DNA of 64,000 nucleotides from CAWGJF01 sp963822905 (GTDB lineage: Bacteria > Bacteroidota > Ignavibacteria > Ignavibacteriales > Ignavibacteriaceae), in contig CAWGJF010000002.1 in assembly GCA_963822905.1 (NCBI GenBank), forward strand, positions 774,222 to 838,221, given 5' to 3'. The position numbers and the translations under genes were made by a program. The notes under the pieces were generated by a model. The model was not told the origin of the DNA and did no database searches. It saw only the letters and a program-made list of their open reading frames with translations. This document shows positions 54,028 to 64,000 of this stretch, one piece after another (within the stretch, counting starts at the first letter, position 1; each line of letters begins with the position of its first letter).

Positions 54028-54808
54028 ATGATAAATACAAATTCAATCTCAAAAGCCGAAGAACTGGTTAAATAAATACTGCATCGACTCGCCGGCTAAA
54101 CTTAATCTCGAAGAGATCGCTAATGCTGAATACCTTATAGTTGAAGAAACAGACACAGAAAATTACCAGGGGCGTATCAACTTCAGCAGTGATTATGGAT
54201 TAATAAACATCAACCAGAATATCCCGGAAACCGGTGCTAAACGGTTTACCCTAGCCCACGAAATGGGTCACTTCTTTAATGAAAGAGATTTCCATAAAAA
54301 TAAATTGCACAACTGTAAATCTGTTGATATTCATTCCTTCAAATCCGGTAAGCAATGGGAGAATGAAGCTAACACGTTTGCTGCTGAGCTATTAATGTAT
54401 AAACCGTGGTTTGGTGATTTTATCCGTCAGAGGAAAATAAATATTGAACTGATTAAAGATGTTGCCGGTCATTTCGATGTGTCGCTAACAGCAGCAGCTT
54501 TCCGTTATGCAGAAATAGGCAAATACCCTGTTGCCGTTATAATGAGTACTAATGGCGTGGTTAAATGGAGTAAAATAAATGAATACTTCCCTTTTAAGTG
54601 GATCCCGAACGGCTATAAAGTAAAAAGTGATTCTGCTGCTTATGATTACTTTGCCGGTAAAGAAGTACAAACCTGTGAAGACCTGATGCCAGCTCACACC
54701 TGGTTTTCTGAAGACTACAAAGTTGATAAAAATACGTACCTGTATGAACAAAACTTTGTTATGAAAAACTATAAGTCAGTTCTCACGCTGTTATGGGAAA
54801 GTGATTAG
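54028..54808 (+). CDS. ImmA/IrrE-family metallopeptidase, one frameshift near 54,070
   Basis: The HEMGH zinc motif is in TLAHEMGHFFNE. Continuous coding upstream of it (KYCIDSPAKLNLEEIANAEY, YQGRINFSSDYGLININ) shows that the gene starts earlier than the Met in the zinc motif. ATG 54028 (MINTNSISKAEELVK) is in another frame; removing one A near 54070-54075 joins it. The total is about 259 residues. WENEANTFAAELLM supplies the third zinc ligand. Such peptidases cleave repressors or anti-sigma factors. It follows the sigma-like/partner pair with the DUF559 unit in between. Confidence 0.82.
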
Positions 54809-55479
54809 CGAATAGGAAGAGGTGAAGAGGATTAGAAGGTAAGAAGTTAGGAAGATAAGGGCAGAAGGCAGCATAAACAATTAGTGAGTATTTATCAGTG
54901 ACCTGTAAGTTGTAAAGAGTAATTGACAATCGTAGTGTCATTCCAAATATCGTGAGGGAACTTTGTTTAAAGTTTTGGGTTTGAGTGTTTCAGAGTTCAA
55001 GGTTAAACACAACAACTTCGAGCTTTGAACTAATTAACATCGAACTCCCTAACCTTGAACTCTCTAACTTCGAACTTCCCTAACATTGAACTCTCTAACA
55101 TCGAACTCACTAACCTTGAACTAATTAACATCGAACTCTACAAACATTGTACTCCCCAACCTTTAACTCTGTAACCTTGAACTCCTCAACCTCGAACTCT
55201 AAAACCCTCGAACCTCAAACTCCCCAACCTCGAACCCCTTAACCTTGTACTCTCGAATCTTTCAATCTTTCAATCGTGTAATTTTGCAATCTGTCCCCCG
55301 GTGAAATTTAGATTCTATTTCACGGGGTAAATCTTTAATATTGAACTCATCTTCAATCTTTTAATTTTGCAATCTTGTAATCTTTCAATCTTAACATTTT
55401 GCGCTATATCTTGTTAATTACTATTTTTAATACTCTCAGTGCAGAAGAATCCAAAAAAAATTATAAACAATAAAACATT
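54809..55479. repeat. Non-coding word-repeat region with orientation switch
   Basis: The left part (54815-54870) is purine-rich, 54955-55005 has GAGTTCAAGG words, and from 55010 on the reverse complement words (AACTCCCTAACCTTGAAC) appear in about 12 degenerate copies to 55260. The switch is near 55005-55020. A hairpin CCCCGGTGAAAT/ATTTCACGGGG (55296-55307/55317-55327) follows. No gene seen. Confidence 0.75.
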
Positions 55480-56076
55480 ATGTGCGGCAGGTTTGAAAAC
55501 AGGGTAACCTTTGAATCAATTTCTGTAATATTTTCGGAAAACGGTATAATTATTACGGAAAAACAAAAGGATAAGGTACTCGCGGAAGAAGATATTAAAC
55601 CAACTAATACTATCCAGACAATAGTTAAAGAAGAAGATGATTATTTATTTATGGATACTAAGTGGGGAATAAAATTCAGTGACAGGTCGCCATTAATTTT
55701 CAACAGCAGGATTGAAACCATAACTGAAAAACCATTCTGGAAAAATTCATTCAGTAAGAAACGAGCATTAGTCCCGATGACCGGGTTTTATGAATGGACT
55801 TTAATAAATAAAAAGAAAGTTCAGTGCAGGATATCTTTACCCGGAGAGGATTTCTTTTTCGTTCCGGCTTTATATCATAAACAAAAGGATACTATTTTTA
55901 CTTCGCTTGTTACAACCATACCTAATACTTTTATGAAAAAGATTCATCACAGGATGCCGGTTATTTTAACAAAAAAGAATGCAGTTGATTTGATGGAAGC
56001 TGATATTGAAGAAGCAATAAATATGTGTGTACCATATAAAGGAAAGATGGAAATAGATGAGTTTCATAAGAGATGA
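55480..56076 (+). CDS. SRAP-domain protein (HMCES/YedK type)
   Basis: The protein has 198 residues starting MCGRFE, with Cys2 as the catalytic nucleophile after Met removal. FNSRIETI near residue 72 supplies Asn/Arg, GFYEW near 105 the Glu, and HHRMPVIL near 158 the His. SRAP proteins crosslink to abasic sites in single-stranded DNA to protect them. It follows a repeat zone and overlaps the next small gene by 20 bp. Confidence 0.93.
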   Translation: MCGRFENRVTFESISVIFSENGIIITEKQKDKVLAEEDIKPTNTIQTIVKEEDDYLFMDTKWGIKFSDRSPLIFNSRIETITEKPFWKNSFSKKRALVPMTGFYEWTLINKKKVQCRISLPGEDFFFVPALYHKQKDTIFTSLVTTIPNTFMKKIHHRMPVILTKKNAVDLMEADIEEAINMCVPYKGKMEIDEFHKR

Positions 56077-56281
56077 CCAAAGTACTTTTTTAATCCGCGA
56101 ACTTGCAAATGAATTCTTATCATCTGAATTCAATAACGAAATACCTGGTGTGGGTTTACAATTTATCGTAGTTGAATTTCTAAAAAAGAACAAACTTAGA
56201 ACCAGTTTAAGTAATAGACTTACAGATGAATTACTTACCAATCACCAGGGTCAATTACATTATTCATTTGATGATCTCTAA
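56057..56281 (+). CDS. Small hypothetical protein after the SRAP gene
   Basis: The protein has 74 residues, start ATG 56057, overlapping the SRAP gene by 20 bp. It has no signal peptide or motif I recognise; the middle VGLQFIVVEFLKKNKLRT looks like a helix. Overlap with the SRAP gene argues it is real and co-expressed. It could be a fragment. Confidence 0.45.
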   Translation: MSFIRDDQSTFLIRELANEFLSSEFNNEIPGVGLQFIVVEFLKKNKLRTSLSNRLTDELLTNHQGQLHYSFDDL

Positions 56282-56289
56282 AACTCCTG

Positions 56290-56755
56290 TCTTCAACCTC
56301 TCGCCTCTCAGCCTCTAGCTTCTAACACCCAACTTCGAACTCTGAAACCTTGAACTGTGTAACTTTGAACTCCCCAACTTTGAACCCTTTAACCTTGCTC
56401 TCCCCCTTTATACTTTTTACTTTTATCTTTTTACTTGATCTCTACTTTATCCTTTATAATTTATACTTGTAACTTCACCTCTCACCTCTCCTCTAGCTTC
56501 TAACACCCAACTTCGAACTCTGAAACCTTGAACTGTGTAACTTTGAACTCCCCAACTTCGAACCCTTTAACCTTGCTCTCCCCCTTTATACTTTTTACTT
56601 TTATCTTTTTACTTGATCTCTACTTTATCCTTTATAATTTATACTTGTAACTTCACCTCTCACCTCTCAGCCTTTAGCTTCTAACACCCAACTTCGAACT
56701 CTGAAACCTTGAACTGTGTAACTTTGAACTCCCCAACCTTGAACTCTTCAACTTT
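56290..56755. repeat. ~180-bp tandem repeat, two full copies and a partial third
   Basis: The marker TCTAACACCCAACTTCGAAC recurs at 56321, 56499 and 56680 (spacing 178 and 181 bp). Each unit has pyrimidine-rich CACCTCT words, TTGAAC words and an AT-rich TACTTTTTACTTTTATC stretch. No gene; it fills the space before the polysaccharide cluster. Confidence 0.9.
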
Positions 56756-56822
56756 ACAAACCTTTTGCGCTATATCTCCTTAATTGGTAATTTTAATGAA
56801 TAAAACAGAATTCTGAGCAAAT

Positions 56823-57770
56823 ATGAAAAAAGCATTGATAGTTGGAGTTTCCGGGCAGGATGGAAGTTACCTTGCTGAACTATTACTTAGTAAGGACTAC
56901 GAAGTTCATGGAACTTCCAGGGATGCACAGTTAAATTCTTTCTCCAACCTTACTGCCTTAGGAATTTCAGATAAGATTTCGCTTCATTCTATGTCCCCTA
57001 TTGATTTCAGAAGTGTATTACAGGTAATTAATAAAGTTGAACCGGATGAAATCTATAACTTATCAGGGCAATCTTCAGTCGGACTTTCCTTCGATCAGCC
57101 GGTGGAAACATTTGACAGCATAACAGTCGGTACAATCAATCTTTTAGAAGCTATCCGTTTTTCTAATAACAAAATTAAATTTTATAATGCAAGCTCAAGC
57201 GAGTGTTTCGGAAATTCAGATACTCCTGCCGATGAAAATACACCTTTTATTCCGAGAAGTCCTTATGCGCAGCAAAAGCCGCAGCTCACTGGATAGTTTC
57301 AAACTACAGGGAAGCATATAATATTTATGCATGTTCGGGAATATTATTTAACCACGAATCTCCCTTACGTCCAAAAAGATTTGTAACACAAAAAGTAATT
57401 TCGGGTGCTATTAAGATTGCAAACGGTAGTAAAGAAAAACTTAAACTTGGGAACTTGGATGTAGTGCGTGACTGGGGCTGGGCGCCTGAATATGTTAAAG
57501 CCATTCATCAAATGTTGCAACTGGAAAACCCTGAGGATTTTGTAATTGCTACTGGTAAAAGCAATTCATTGCAAGATTTTGTTGCAGAAGCCTTTAATCA
57601 GGTGAACCTGAAGTGGGACGATTATTGCATTATTGATGAACAACTCAAACGACCTGCAGACTTGAGCGTAAGCAAAGCTAATCCATGCAAAGCGAAAAAA
57701 TTCTTAGTTGGGAAGCAATTATAAATTTAAAGATGTAATTGGTTTGATGATTAAAAATAAAATCAATTAA
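56823..57770 (+). pseudogene. gmd: GDP-mannose 4,6-dehydratase, frameshifted
   Basis: The first frame has GVSGQDGSYLAELLLSKDYEVHGTSRD (NAD site), NLSGQSSVGLSF, ASSSECFG and PRSPYA. A one-base deletion near 57270 moves to a frame giving AHWIVSNYREAYN (catalytic YxxxK region follows PRSPYA) and GILFNHESPLRPKRFVT, then another frame gives KLGNLDVVRDWGWAPEYVKAI. Near 57710, one or two more indels lead to WEANYKFKDVIGLMI and the stop at 57770. Codon content is intact between breaks, so sequencing error is more likely than decay. It makes GDP-4-keto-6-deoxymannose. Confidence 0.8.
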
Positions 57771-57775
57771 CATAA

Positions 57776-58727
57776 ATGAGAGTTGTCCATTTTCATCAGA
57801 AAACCAAGACCAAATGCTAACCATAGCATCGAGGGTTTATATTCTAATGTACGATTCAACTCGAATTAAAAAACGTTGAAATTGAGTATGTTGAATGTCC
57901 TTACTATAGTAATGGAGTTTTTAGAAGAATATTACAATTGTATTTATGCTGCAACGAGACAAAAGGATGTAAACCATATTACAGGTGATGTTAATTATCT
58001 TAATCTTTTTTTAAGAAAACAAAAAAATATATTAACAATTCTCGATTGCGGGTTATTGGAAAGATTGAGAGGGATTAAACAAACAATAGCAAGATTTTTC
58101 TGGTATACTATTCCAATTAAAAGGGCAAAATATGTTGTTGCAATTTCACAGGCTACAAGGATGAGATTATTAAGAATGTAAATTGTAATCCTGAAAAGAT
58201 AAAAGTTATTTATGTTTCCGTCTCTCCTCTATTTAAAAGGAGTGATAAAAGATTTAATAAAGAAAAACCAGTTATTTTGCATGTTGGTACAGCAAAAAAT
58301 AAAAATCTTAACCGCCACATAAAATGCAATAGCAGGATTAAATTGTAAACTGGTTATTATTGGAAAATTAGATGAACGAACATTGTCTCAAATTAGAAGA
58401 ATGTAAAATTGAATATGAAAATTTTATTGATATTTCAAATGAAGAATTAGTTAAGAAATTTATCGAATGTGATATGCTGCTTTTCGCTTCAACTTATGAA
58501 GGATTTGGAATGCCGATTGTTGAAGCAAATATTGTTGGAAGACCTGTAATTACTTCAAATATTTTATCAATGCCCGAAGTTGCAGGAGATGCGGCAATAC
58601 TGGTTGACCCTTTTAATCATAGATGAAATAAGAAATGGAATTCTTAAAATTATTAATGATGATAGATATCAGGAATAAACTTATTGAAAAAGGATATAAG
58701 AAGCTGAAAGATTTACACTTAAGTTAA
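57776..58727 (+). pseudogene. Glycosyltransferase family 4, frameshifted
   Basis: Piecing frames together: MRVVHFHQK and SIEGLYSNVR, VECPYYSNGVFRRIL, ITGDVNYL, ILTILDCGLLER, KRAKYVVAISQAT, PEKIKVIYVSVSPLFK, VILHVGTAKNKNL, KLVIIGKL, then the donor-binding FASTYEGFGMPIVEAN. This is a complete GT4-type enzyme with about eight frameshifts. It would add a sugar to a lipid-linked unit. Acceptor unknown. Confidence 0.72.
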
Positions 58728-58767
58728 TATTGCATAAACAATATTAAGAACTTTATATATATAGTTA

Positions 58768-59990
58768 ATGGAAAATAATCCGAATAAAAGAAATTTATTT
58801 TTCTTCTATAGCTCATCCTATCCAATATTTTTCACCTTTATTTGAAGAAATTGCTAAGACAAGACTGATGTTGATATTAGTTTTTTACTGTTCAGATGAA
58901 AATATAAAAGGTCATATTGATAAAGGTTTTGGAGTTGAAGTGAAATGGGATATACCCTTACTTAATGGATATCAGTATAAATTTTAAAAATTATTTTAAG
59001 CAAAACCTCAATTTATTGTGGAATTTTTGGGTTAATCAATTTCGAAATAACTCAAAGTAATTTCGAAAGAAAAAATAAATATTTCATTTTAATAGTTCAG
59101 TTAGAATTATCCATTAACAAATGTTTTAGCAATAATTTTTGGAAAAATATATGGATAACTATTTGTGTGCGGGGGAACAATCTTATAACAGGAAGTTATC
59201 GAAGAAGAAAATTTACCTATTAGTAATTAGAAGATTTATTGGAAAATTATTGTTTAATTTATCGATTATTATTTATATGGGTAATCAGAATAAAGAATTT
59301 TATAAATACTATGGAATACAGGGTATAAGTATACAATTTTTACACCCTACGCAAGTAAACAATAATCGATTAATATGGAATATGAAACATTTATTGGTAT
59401 AAATAAGAGTTGAGAAATGAATTGGGTTTACCTAGTGGAAGGGTAATTATACTCTTTGCAGAAAAATCAAAGAATAAAACGACCACTGATTTAATAAAAA
59501 CGGTGCTCATACCCTTAATAATAAAAGTCCACATTGGTGTTTTTAGATAATAGTGAATTAAGAATCTGAGATGGAAGATTTTATTAAAACACAATATTTA
59601 AGATGTATTTTTAACAGGTTTTCAAGAATAAAGTAAAATCGGAAATATTATTTTGTTTCGGACATTTTCGTTTTGACTTATAAAAGCGAAACATGACTAA
59701 CATTAAATAAAGCAATGAAACTGAACTACCATTGGTTATTTCAAAATGGTAACGTAGGCTTGCTCAGATAAACTTATTACAAAAAATAAGATCGGATATA
59801 TTTACAAATGTTATGACTTAGAAGAATTATCTGAGCAAACTCAGAGAACTATGTTAATGATAATGATAAGAGAGATAGTTTTGGGGAAAAAATCATTTAA
59901 CATAATTAACAACTATAGTTATAAATAAATCTCGAAATCATTACTGAATATCCGAGTTGATTGAATCAATAGAATTCCAGATAATTAACT
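58768..59990 (+). pseudogene. Second glycosyltransferase family 4, heavily frameshifted
   Basis: Fragments include SSIAHPIQYFSPLFEEIAKT, GFGVEVKWDIPLLNGYQYKFLKNYFK, GNQNKEFYKYYGIQGISIQFLHP, LGLPSGRVIILFA, NSELRN-EMEDFIKT, LTGFQ and SDIFVLT-SET, in that order over several frames. The order matches GT-B glycosyltransferases acting on small carrier lipids. Breaks are more frequent than in the gene before. End position approximate. Confidence 0.6.
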
Positions 59991-60020
59991 TTAGACTTTT
60001 ACAATATTTAATTCAAGAAA

Positions 60021-60716
60021 ATGAAATATCTTCGGGTGGCATAATAAAAATCGAAGCTCCTATATCAGGCTTATGGCAGAAGTATAATATGACATTTTTC
60101 CCTACATAAAAAGCATTTAGTATTCAAAATCATTTATAGGACTTTGTACCTATATAAATTGGAAATCACATTTATATGTATTTGAAAAGAGATGCTAAAA
60201 TTAATTTTTATGAAAAGGATTTCTGGTTTTTGGAACTGAAGAAGTAGTTTTAAAGAAGATAGGGCCTGGAGGAACGACAATGTACATAGAAAGGAGGAAA
60301 TTAAATATACACAGTTATAATGAAATAGGACATGGTTCGTTGATTTGGATTTGGAAGTGGACAAGTTTGATATGTTGGGAAATACATTTACCGCAGGAAA
60401 TTCGAATGTAATTTCGAAACAGAGGTGTTTCTATTGGTAGGGATTATGCAATTGCTCTGGGGCAGTATAACAATTTTGTGACCACGATTTCCATAAGAAT
60501 ATATATTGATAGTAAACAACAAACAGAAACATCTCCTGTAGTAATTGGTAATCAAGTTTGGATTGGAATGAATGCGAACATTTTGAAAGGAGTTACGGTC
60601 GGTGACGGAGCCGTAATTGCAGCTCATTGCAGTCGTAACTAAAGATGTACCACCAAAGTATAGTTGGAGGCAATCCTGCAGAGTATAATAAAAGAAAATG
60701 TTTTTTCAAAGGTTAA
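60021..60716 (+). pseudogene. Hexapeptide-repeat acetyltransferase, frameshifted
   Basis: The best-preserved stretch reads VSIGRDYAIALG, then SPVVIGNQVWIGMNANILKGVTVGDGAVIAA and, after another shift, VTKDVPP-SIVGGNPAEY. Left-handed beta-helix repeats of the WbbJ/maltose acetyltransferase type. It would O-acetylate a sugar. Start approximate. Confidence 0.65.
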
Positions 60717-60726
60717 GTATTTGAGT

Positions 60727-61682
60727 ATGTCAACTGACTAGATCGAAATATTCCTTAGTGTCTGTTTATTAGTTTATAATCACGCTCATTATTGGAAGAT
60801 ATCATTGGAAAATATCCTCAATCAATCATACTCTGATTTTGAATTTATTATAAGTGATGATAATTCAACTGGATTCTTCCTGGGATGTTATTCAAAACTA
60901 CACTAGTTTGTACGAAAATATTATCGCAATAAAAACACCACAAAATTTGGGAATGCCGGAAATGCAAATTTTTCTTCTATTTCAAAAGCAAGTGGAGATT
61001 TTCTTATCATTACTTCACCATGATGATATCCTCGGATAATGATAATCGAAGAAATGTTTTAAACTTGTCCTAAATAATAAGAATATTGCTTTTGTATTCA
61101 ATGAATATCACCTTAGCAACGGTAAAAATTATCATAAGCACATGAATTATAAGTTTAATGAAATTATTGATGGGAAAGTTTTCTTAAAAAGATATTTACT
61201 TAAATATTGGGGATGTCAGTGAGAAGAACCGTGTTTATTAAAAAAAAATATTTTGATGATATTGGAGGAATCAATGAAAGATATGGAATGTTAGCAGATG
61301 TTGATCTTCGGATGGCTAAGTTCAAAATGGGATGTTGGTTATATTAGCGGTTAATTTCAGTACAAGAAGAAAGACCAACAGAATATCCGAAAGAATATAT
61401 TGAATTTTCTTGGAAGAGAATAAATTATTTATTTGACATCCATTCCAGTACTATTAATCGTTTTAATTATCCTAACGTAGTCAATTATTTCTTACATAGG
61501 TTATTCTTCGAAATAAAATTAGTTATCAAATCATCAAATGGCACTTCTATGCTGTTTTCAAGAAAAATAAAAATATCCTGTTAAATTATCCATCTGGATT
61601 GATTAAATATGAATTTATTTATTCAATAGTACTAAGAAAATTCATTAGGCTTTTAATTAAACTAAGATTTATTCCTTCATAA
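60727..61682 (+). pseudogene. Glycosyltransferase family 2, frameshifted
   Basis: Frames give VCLLVYNHAHYW, LNQSYSDFEFIISDDNST (DxD-type region), IAIKTPQNLGMPGNANFSSISKASGDFLIIT, HHDDILG, VFNEYHLSNGKNYHKH, RRTVFIKKKYFDDIGGINERYGMLADVDLRMA and a C-terminal tail to the stop at 61682. GT-A fold. At least five frame breaks. Confidence 0.72.
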
Positions 61683-61709
61683 GATTATTTAATACTAGAG
61701 AGAAATATT

Positions 61710-62347
61710 ATGAACATTCAGCTCATATCCTAAGTTCCAATTATAATTTATTTGGTTACAAAAATAAAACCAAAATCGATTTTGGATATAGGAAAAGGAT
61801 TTGGGAAATACGGATTCTTAAATACATGAAAATATATGGGATTGACAATAATACTAGATCGGATCCAAAAAAAACACTTGCTCAACAGAGTAGGGTGAAA
61901 ATTGATGCTGTGGAAATTGATGAGCAATTATTATTACCGCACCTAAACCAATTTTACAATAATATTTATTCGAGGTGATATTTTTAAAAATATACTCACA
62001 GTTTATTGAATATGACTTGGGTTTTATTAATCAATATAATCGAACATTTAGAAAAATATCCCGCTTTAGAAATGATTAAGTTTTTTGCTCAGAATAAAAT
62101 AGATATGATTATTGCTACACCTACTAAATTTTTTAATCAGCATCTTTATGAAAGCAAATTTGAAGAACATATTCCGTTTTGGAATATTAAAGATTTCAAA
62201 AAAATATGTCACGTTAAACACCAGAAAATTGATGGTGGCACCATTTATTTTTTGACTTCAAAAAATAACAATTTAAGAGGTTTCGGTAATTCATTTTTAC
62301 AAAAAACAAGAAGAATGGCTAGATTAATGATTAATGAATTTGATTAA
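61710..62347 (+). pseudogene. SAM-dependent methyltransferase, frameshifted
   Basis: Pieces: HSAHILSSNYNL, an SAM motif around 61775-61815 (read as ILDIGKGFGKYGFL with shifts), MGIDNNTRSDP, VEIDEQLLLPHLNQFYNNIYS, then a long intact frame from 62006 with LLINIIEHLEKYPALEMIKFF and IIATPTKFFNQHLYES. Class I methyltransferase of a polysaccharide cluster. Confidence 0.65.
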
Positions 62348-62363
62348 TCTCTAATTTCTGACA

Positions 62364-63825
62364 ATGTCCACCACTAAAATCCAACATCGAGCATTCAAAA
62401 ACACTTTTAGTAGGTTTCATCTCATTTATCTTATCTCTAGTTCAAGCTATTATACTTGTACCTATACTATTAAAATACTGGGGTAATGAGAAATATGGAA
62501 TATGGATTGCTTTATACGCAAGTTTCTTATTACTTCAATCCTTGGACACTGGTCATATTAATTGTATCGGGAATAAAATTAATATAACATACCATTCTGA
62601 CCGGGAAGAATTGAAAAAAACACTTAGTTCAAGTTTTTTGATGGCAATTGTTATTGGTTCTGTCCAAATTTTAATTGTGGTCATTTTAACGCTGACAAAT
62701 TATTTAGATAACTGTGGCATGGATGCTTAGAATTTTTAAAGATATATTCTATACCTGCAAGTTTACTTGTACTTATCACCTTTTGGTTATTTTCCGGTAG
62801 CATTGGGGGAATAATTCACAGAATTATGGTACCAAGTGGATACTACTTCCAATCTCAGTGGTGGGGTATCTTATATAGATTTTGTCAATTCATATCTATA
62901 TTAATTGTTGCGATGTTGAACGGAAGCATTCTTCAAGCAAGTATTTATTACGTTCTGATACAATTAATTGTTTATGCCATTACATTTATTTATATAAAAA
63001 TAAAAATACCTGAATTTCTCTCCATGGTGGAAAGGTGCAGATTTAAAATCGCATTTAATAATTTTAAGAATTCTTTAGTATTTACATTTAATGGATTTCT
63101 TAAACAATTAAGTAATAACGGACTAGTTCTACTTGTTTCGAATTTGTTTGCTACTATTTATTTACCTGTATTTGCTACAATTCGTACTATGACAAATACT
63201 GCATTATCAATTACAAATCTTTTGGATTAATTCCCTGTTGCCTGATTTCGTGAGATACCACTCAGAGAAAGAAATTGATAAGCTTCAATCTGTGTTTGTT
63301 GCGAATTGGTTTTTCAGTGGTCTAATAGTCAATTTAGGGATTATATCTGTCTTTCCATTTGCGCAAAAGATTTTTTTAATTTGGACTAACGGAATCATTA
63401 ATTTTGATTTTAGGCTGTTTATCTCTTTAGCCGCAGAGTATTTCTATTGTGAATTTTGGTGCAGGGTTCTACAACTATCTCTTTGCAATCAATAGTCTAA
63501 AACCATTAACAGTTATAACAATAACAAGAGTTGTGATTTTATTTTCATTTCATATTTCTTTATAGATTATTTCGTTTAAGCGGTATTGGAGTTGCAATAT
63601 ATGTTGAGTGAATATTTCGCTTCAATTCTACTTTCTTATTATTTTGTACGAAATATATTGAAATCAGCTAAATGGAAATATCGATTTTCCGGAACAAGTA
63701 TTATCGCTCTTATAGCTCCATTTATTATTATTATTGTTTCAATAGCTGATTCATCAATTCATGAATTCGACTATTTAACTTGGGGAATTGCATTTGTTTT
63801 ACTTTCTGATAACCTATTTATATAA
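62364..63825 (+). pseudogene. Wzx-type flippase, frameshifted
   Basis: Frames give ILVPILLKYWGNEKYGIWIAL, LQSLDTGHINCIGNKI, then helices to 63230 (VFTFNGFLKQLSNNGLVLLVSNLF), then LPDFVRYHSEKEIDKLQS, FPFAQKIFLIWTNGIINFDFRLF and a last helical part ending near 63825. About 12 helices, the order of a MATE/Wzx flippase. At least four frame breaks. Confidence 0.7.
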
Positions 63826-64000
63826 TTGGACGATCCTTGATGAAGAAATGAAAACATCGATCATTAATATCTATTTTCATAATTTTTTCTGATTTATAGT
63901 ATGAGCAGTTTAAGAAATATTAACAAATGATAGATGGGTTTCAGTTGTCTATTTTATATTCATCTTTATATTCATACAACACTATTGACTTTTTAAGACT
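63826..64000. other. Unassigned right end
   Basis: 175 bp. Short frames with a hydrophobic stretch near 63930-63985 (VVYFIFIFIFI) could be the start of another membrane protein of the polysaccharide cluster, but frame breaks and the window end prevent a call. Confidence 0.3.

Overview
The window is a 64 kb piece of an AT-rich bacterial chromosome, most likely from the Ignavibacteria/Bacteroidota-Chlorobi group. The clues are weak Shine-Dalgarno sites before many genes, an Hc1-type histone-like protein, SPOR and Ig-like lipoproteins, FadL-like outer-membrane barrels and an MmdA-type sodium pump. This placement is inferred from gene content, not from a phylogenetic marker.

Positions 1-34,600 are a dense housekeeping and central-metabolism region. 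It holds a CapA-like phosphatase (partial), an ETF:quinone-oxidoreductase-like Fe-S membrane protein, bioY, a hydrolase, an acyl-CoA dehydrogenase, hisA, a cNMP/Usp pair, a methyltransferase, polyprenyl synthase, tatC, glyA, envelope proteins, gmhB-glgA, hutI, mltG, tsaD, proline dehydrogenase, coaE, rny, a probable 6S RNA, zapA, pheT-pheS, rplT-rpmI-infC-thrS and two tRNAs. infC appears to start at a non-canonical ATC codon, and a terminator separates the tRNAs from thrS.

Positions 34,983-40,720 form one tight operon: methylmalonyl-CoA mutase catalytic subunit, methylmalonyl-CoA epimerase, and the four parts (A, D/G, C, B) of a biotin-dependent, sodium-translocating methylmalonyl-CoA decarboxylase. 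Together they would convert succinyl-CoA to propionyl-CoA while pumping Na+, or run in reverse. The B12-binding mutase subunit is not in the window.

Positions 40,732-49,951 hold envelope polysaccharide genes: a Wzc-like tyrosine autokinase, an SLBB protein, an outer-membrane protein, a flippase and an O-antigen ligase/polymerase. Positions 47,600-56,800 are an accessory zone rich in repeats: a 13-copy 30-bp tandem array, REP-like hairpins, purine-to-pyrimidine switch elements and a ~180-bp tandem repeat. Between them sit a four-helix-bundle (S23-like) protein, a sigma-factor-like protein, a small partner, a DUF559 nuclease flanked by repeats, an ImmA/IrrE metallopeptidase and an SRAP protein. 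One repeat has been inserted inside another, and two repeats are carried in frame inside the O-antigen ligase gene.

Positions 56,823-64,000 read as a polysaccharide cluster (GDP-mannose dehydratase, two GT4 glycosyltransferases, an acetyltransferase, a GT2 glycosyltransferase, a methyltransferase, a Wzx flippase), but every gene is broken by frequent one-base frameshifts. Rarer homopolymer frameshifts also hit housekeeping genes (acyl-CoA dehydrogenase, glgA, proline dehydrogenase, coaE). The simplest explanation is residual long-read sequencing error rising toward the right end, rather than true pseudogenes.
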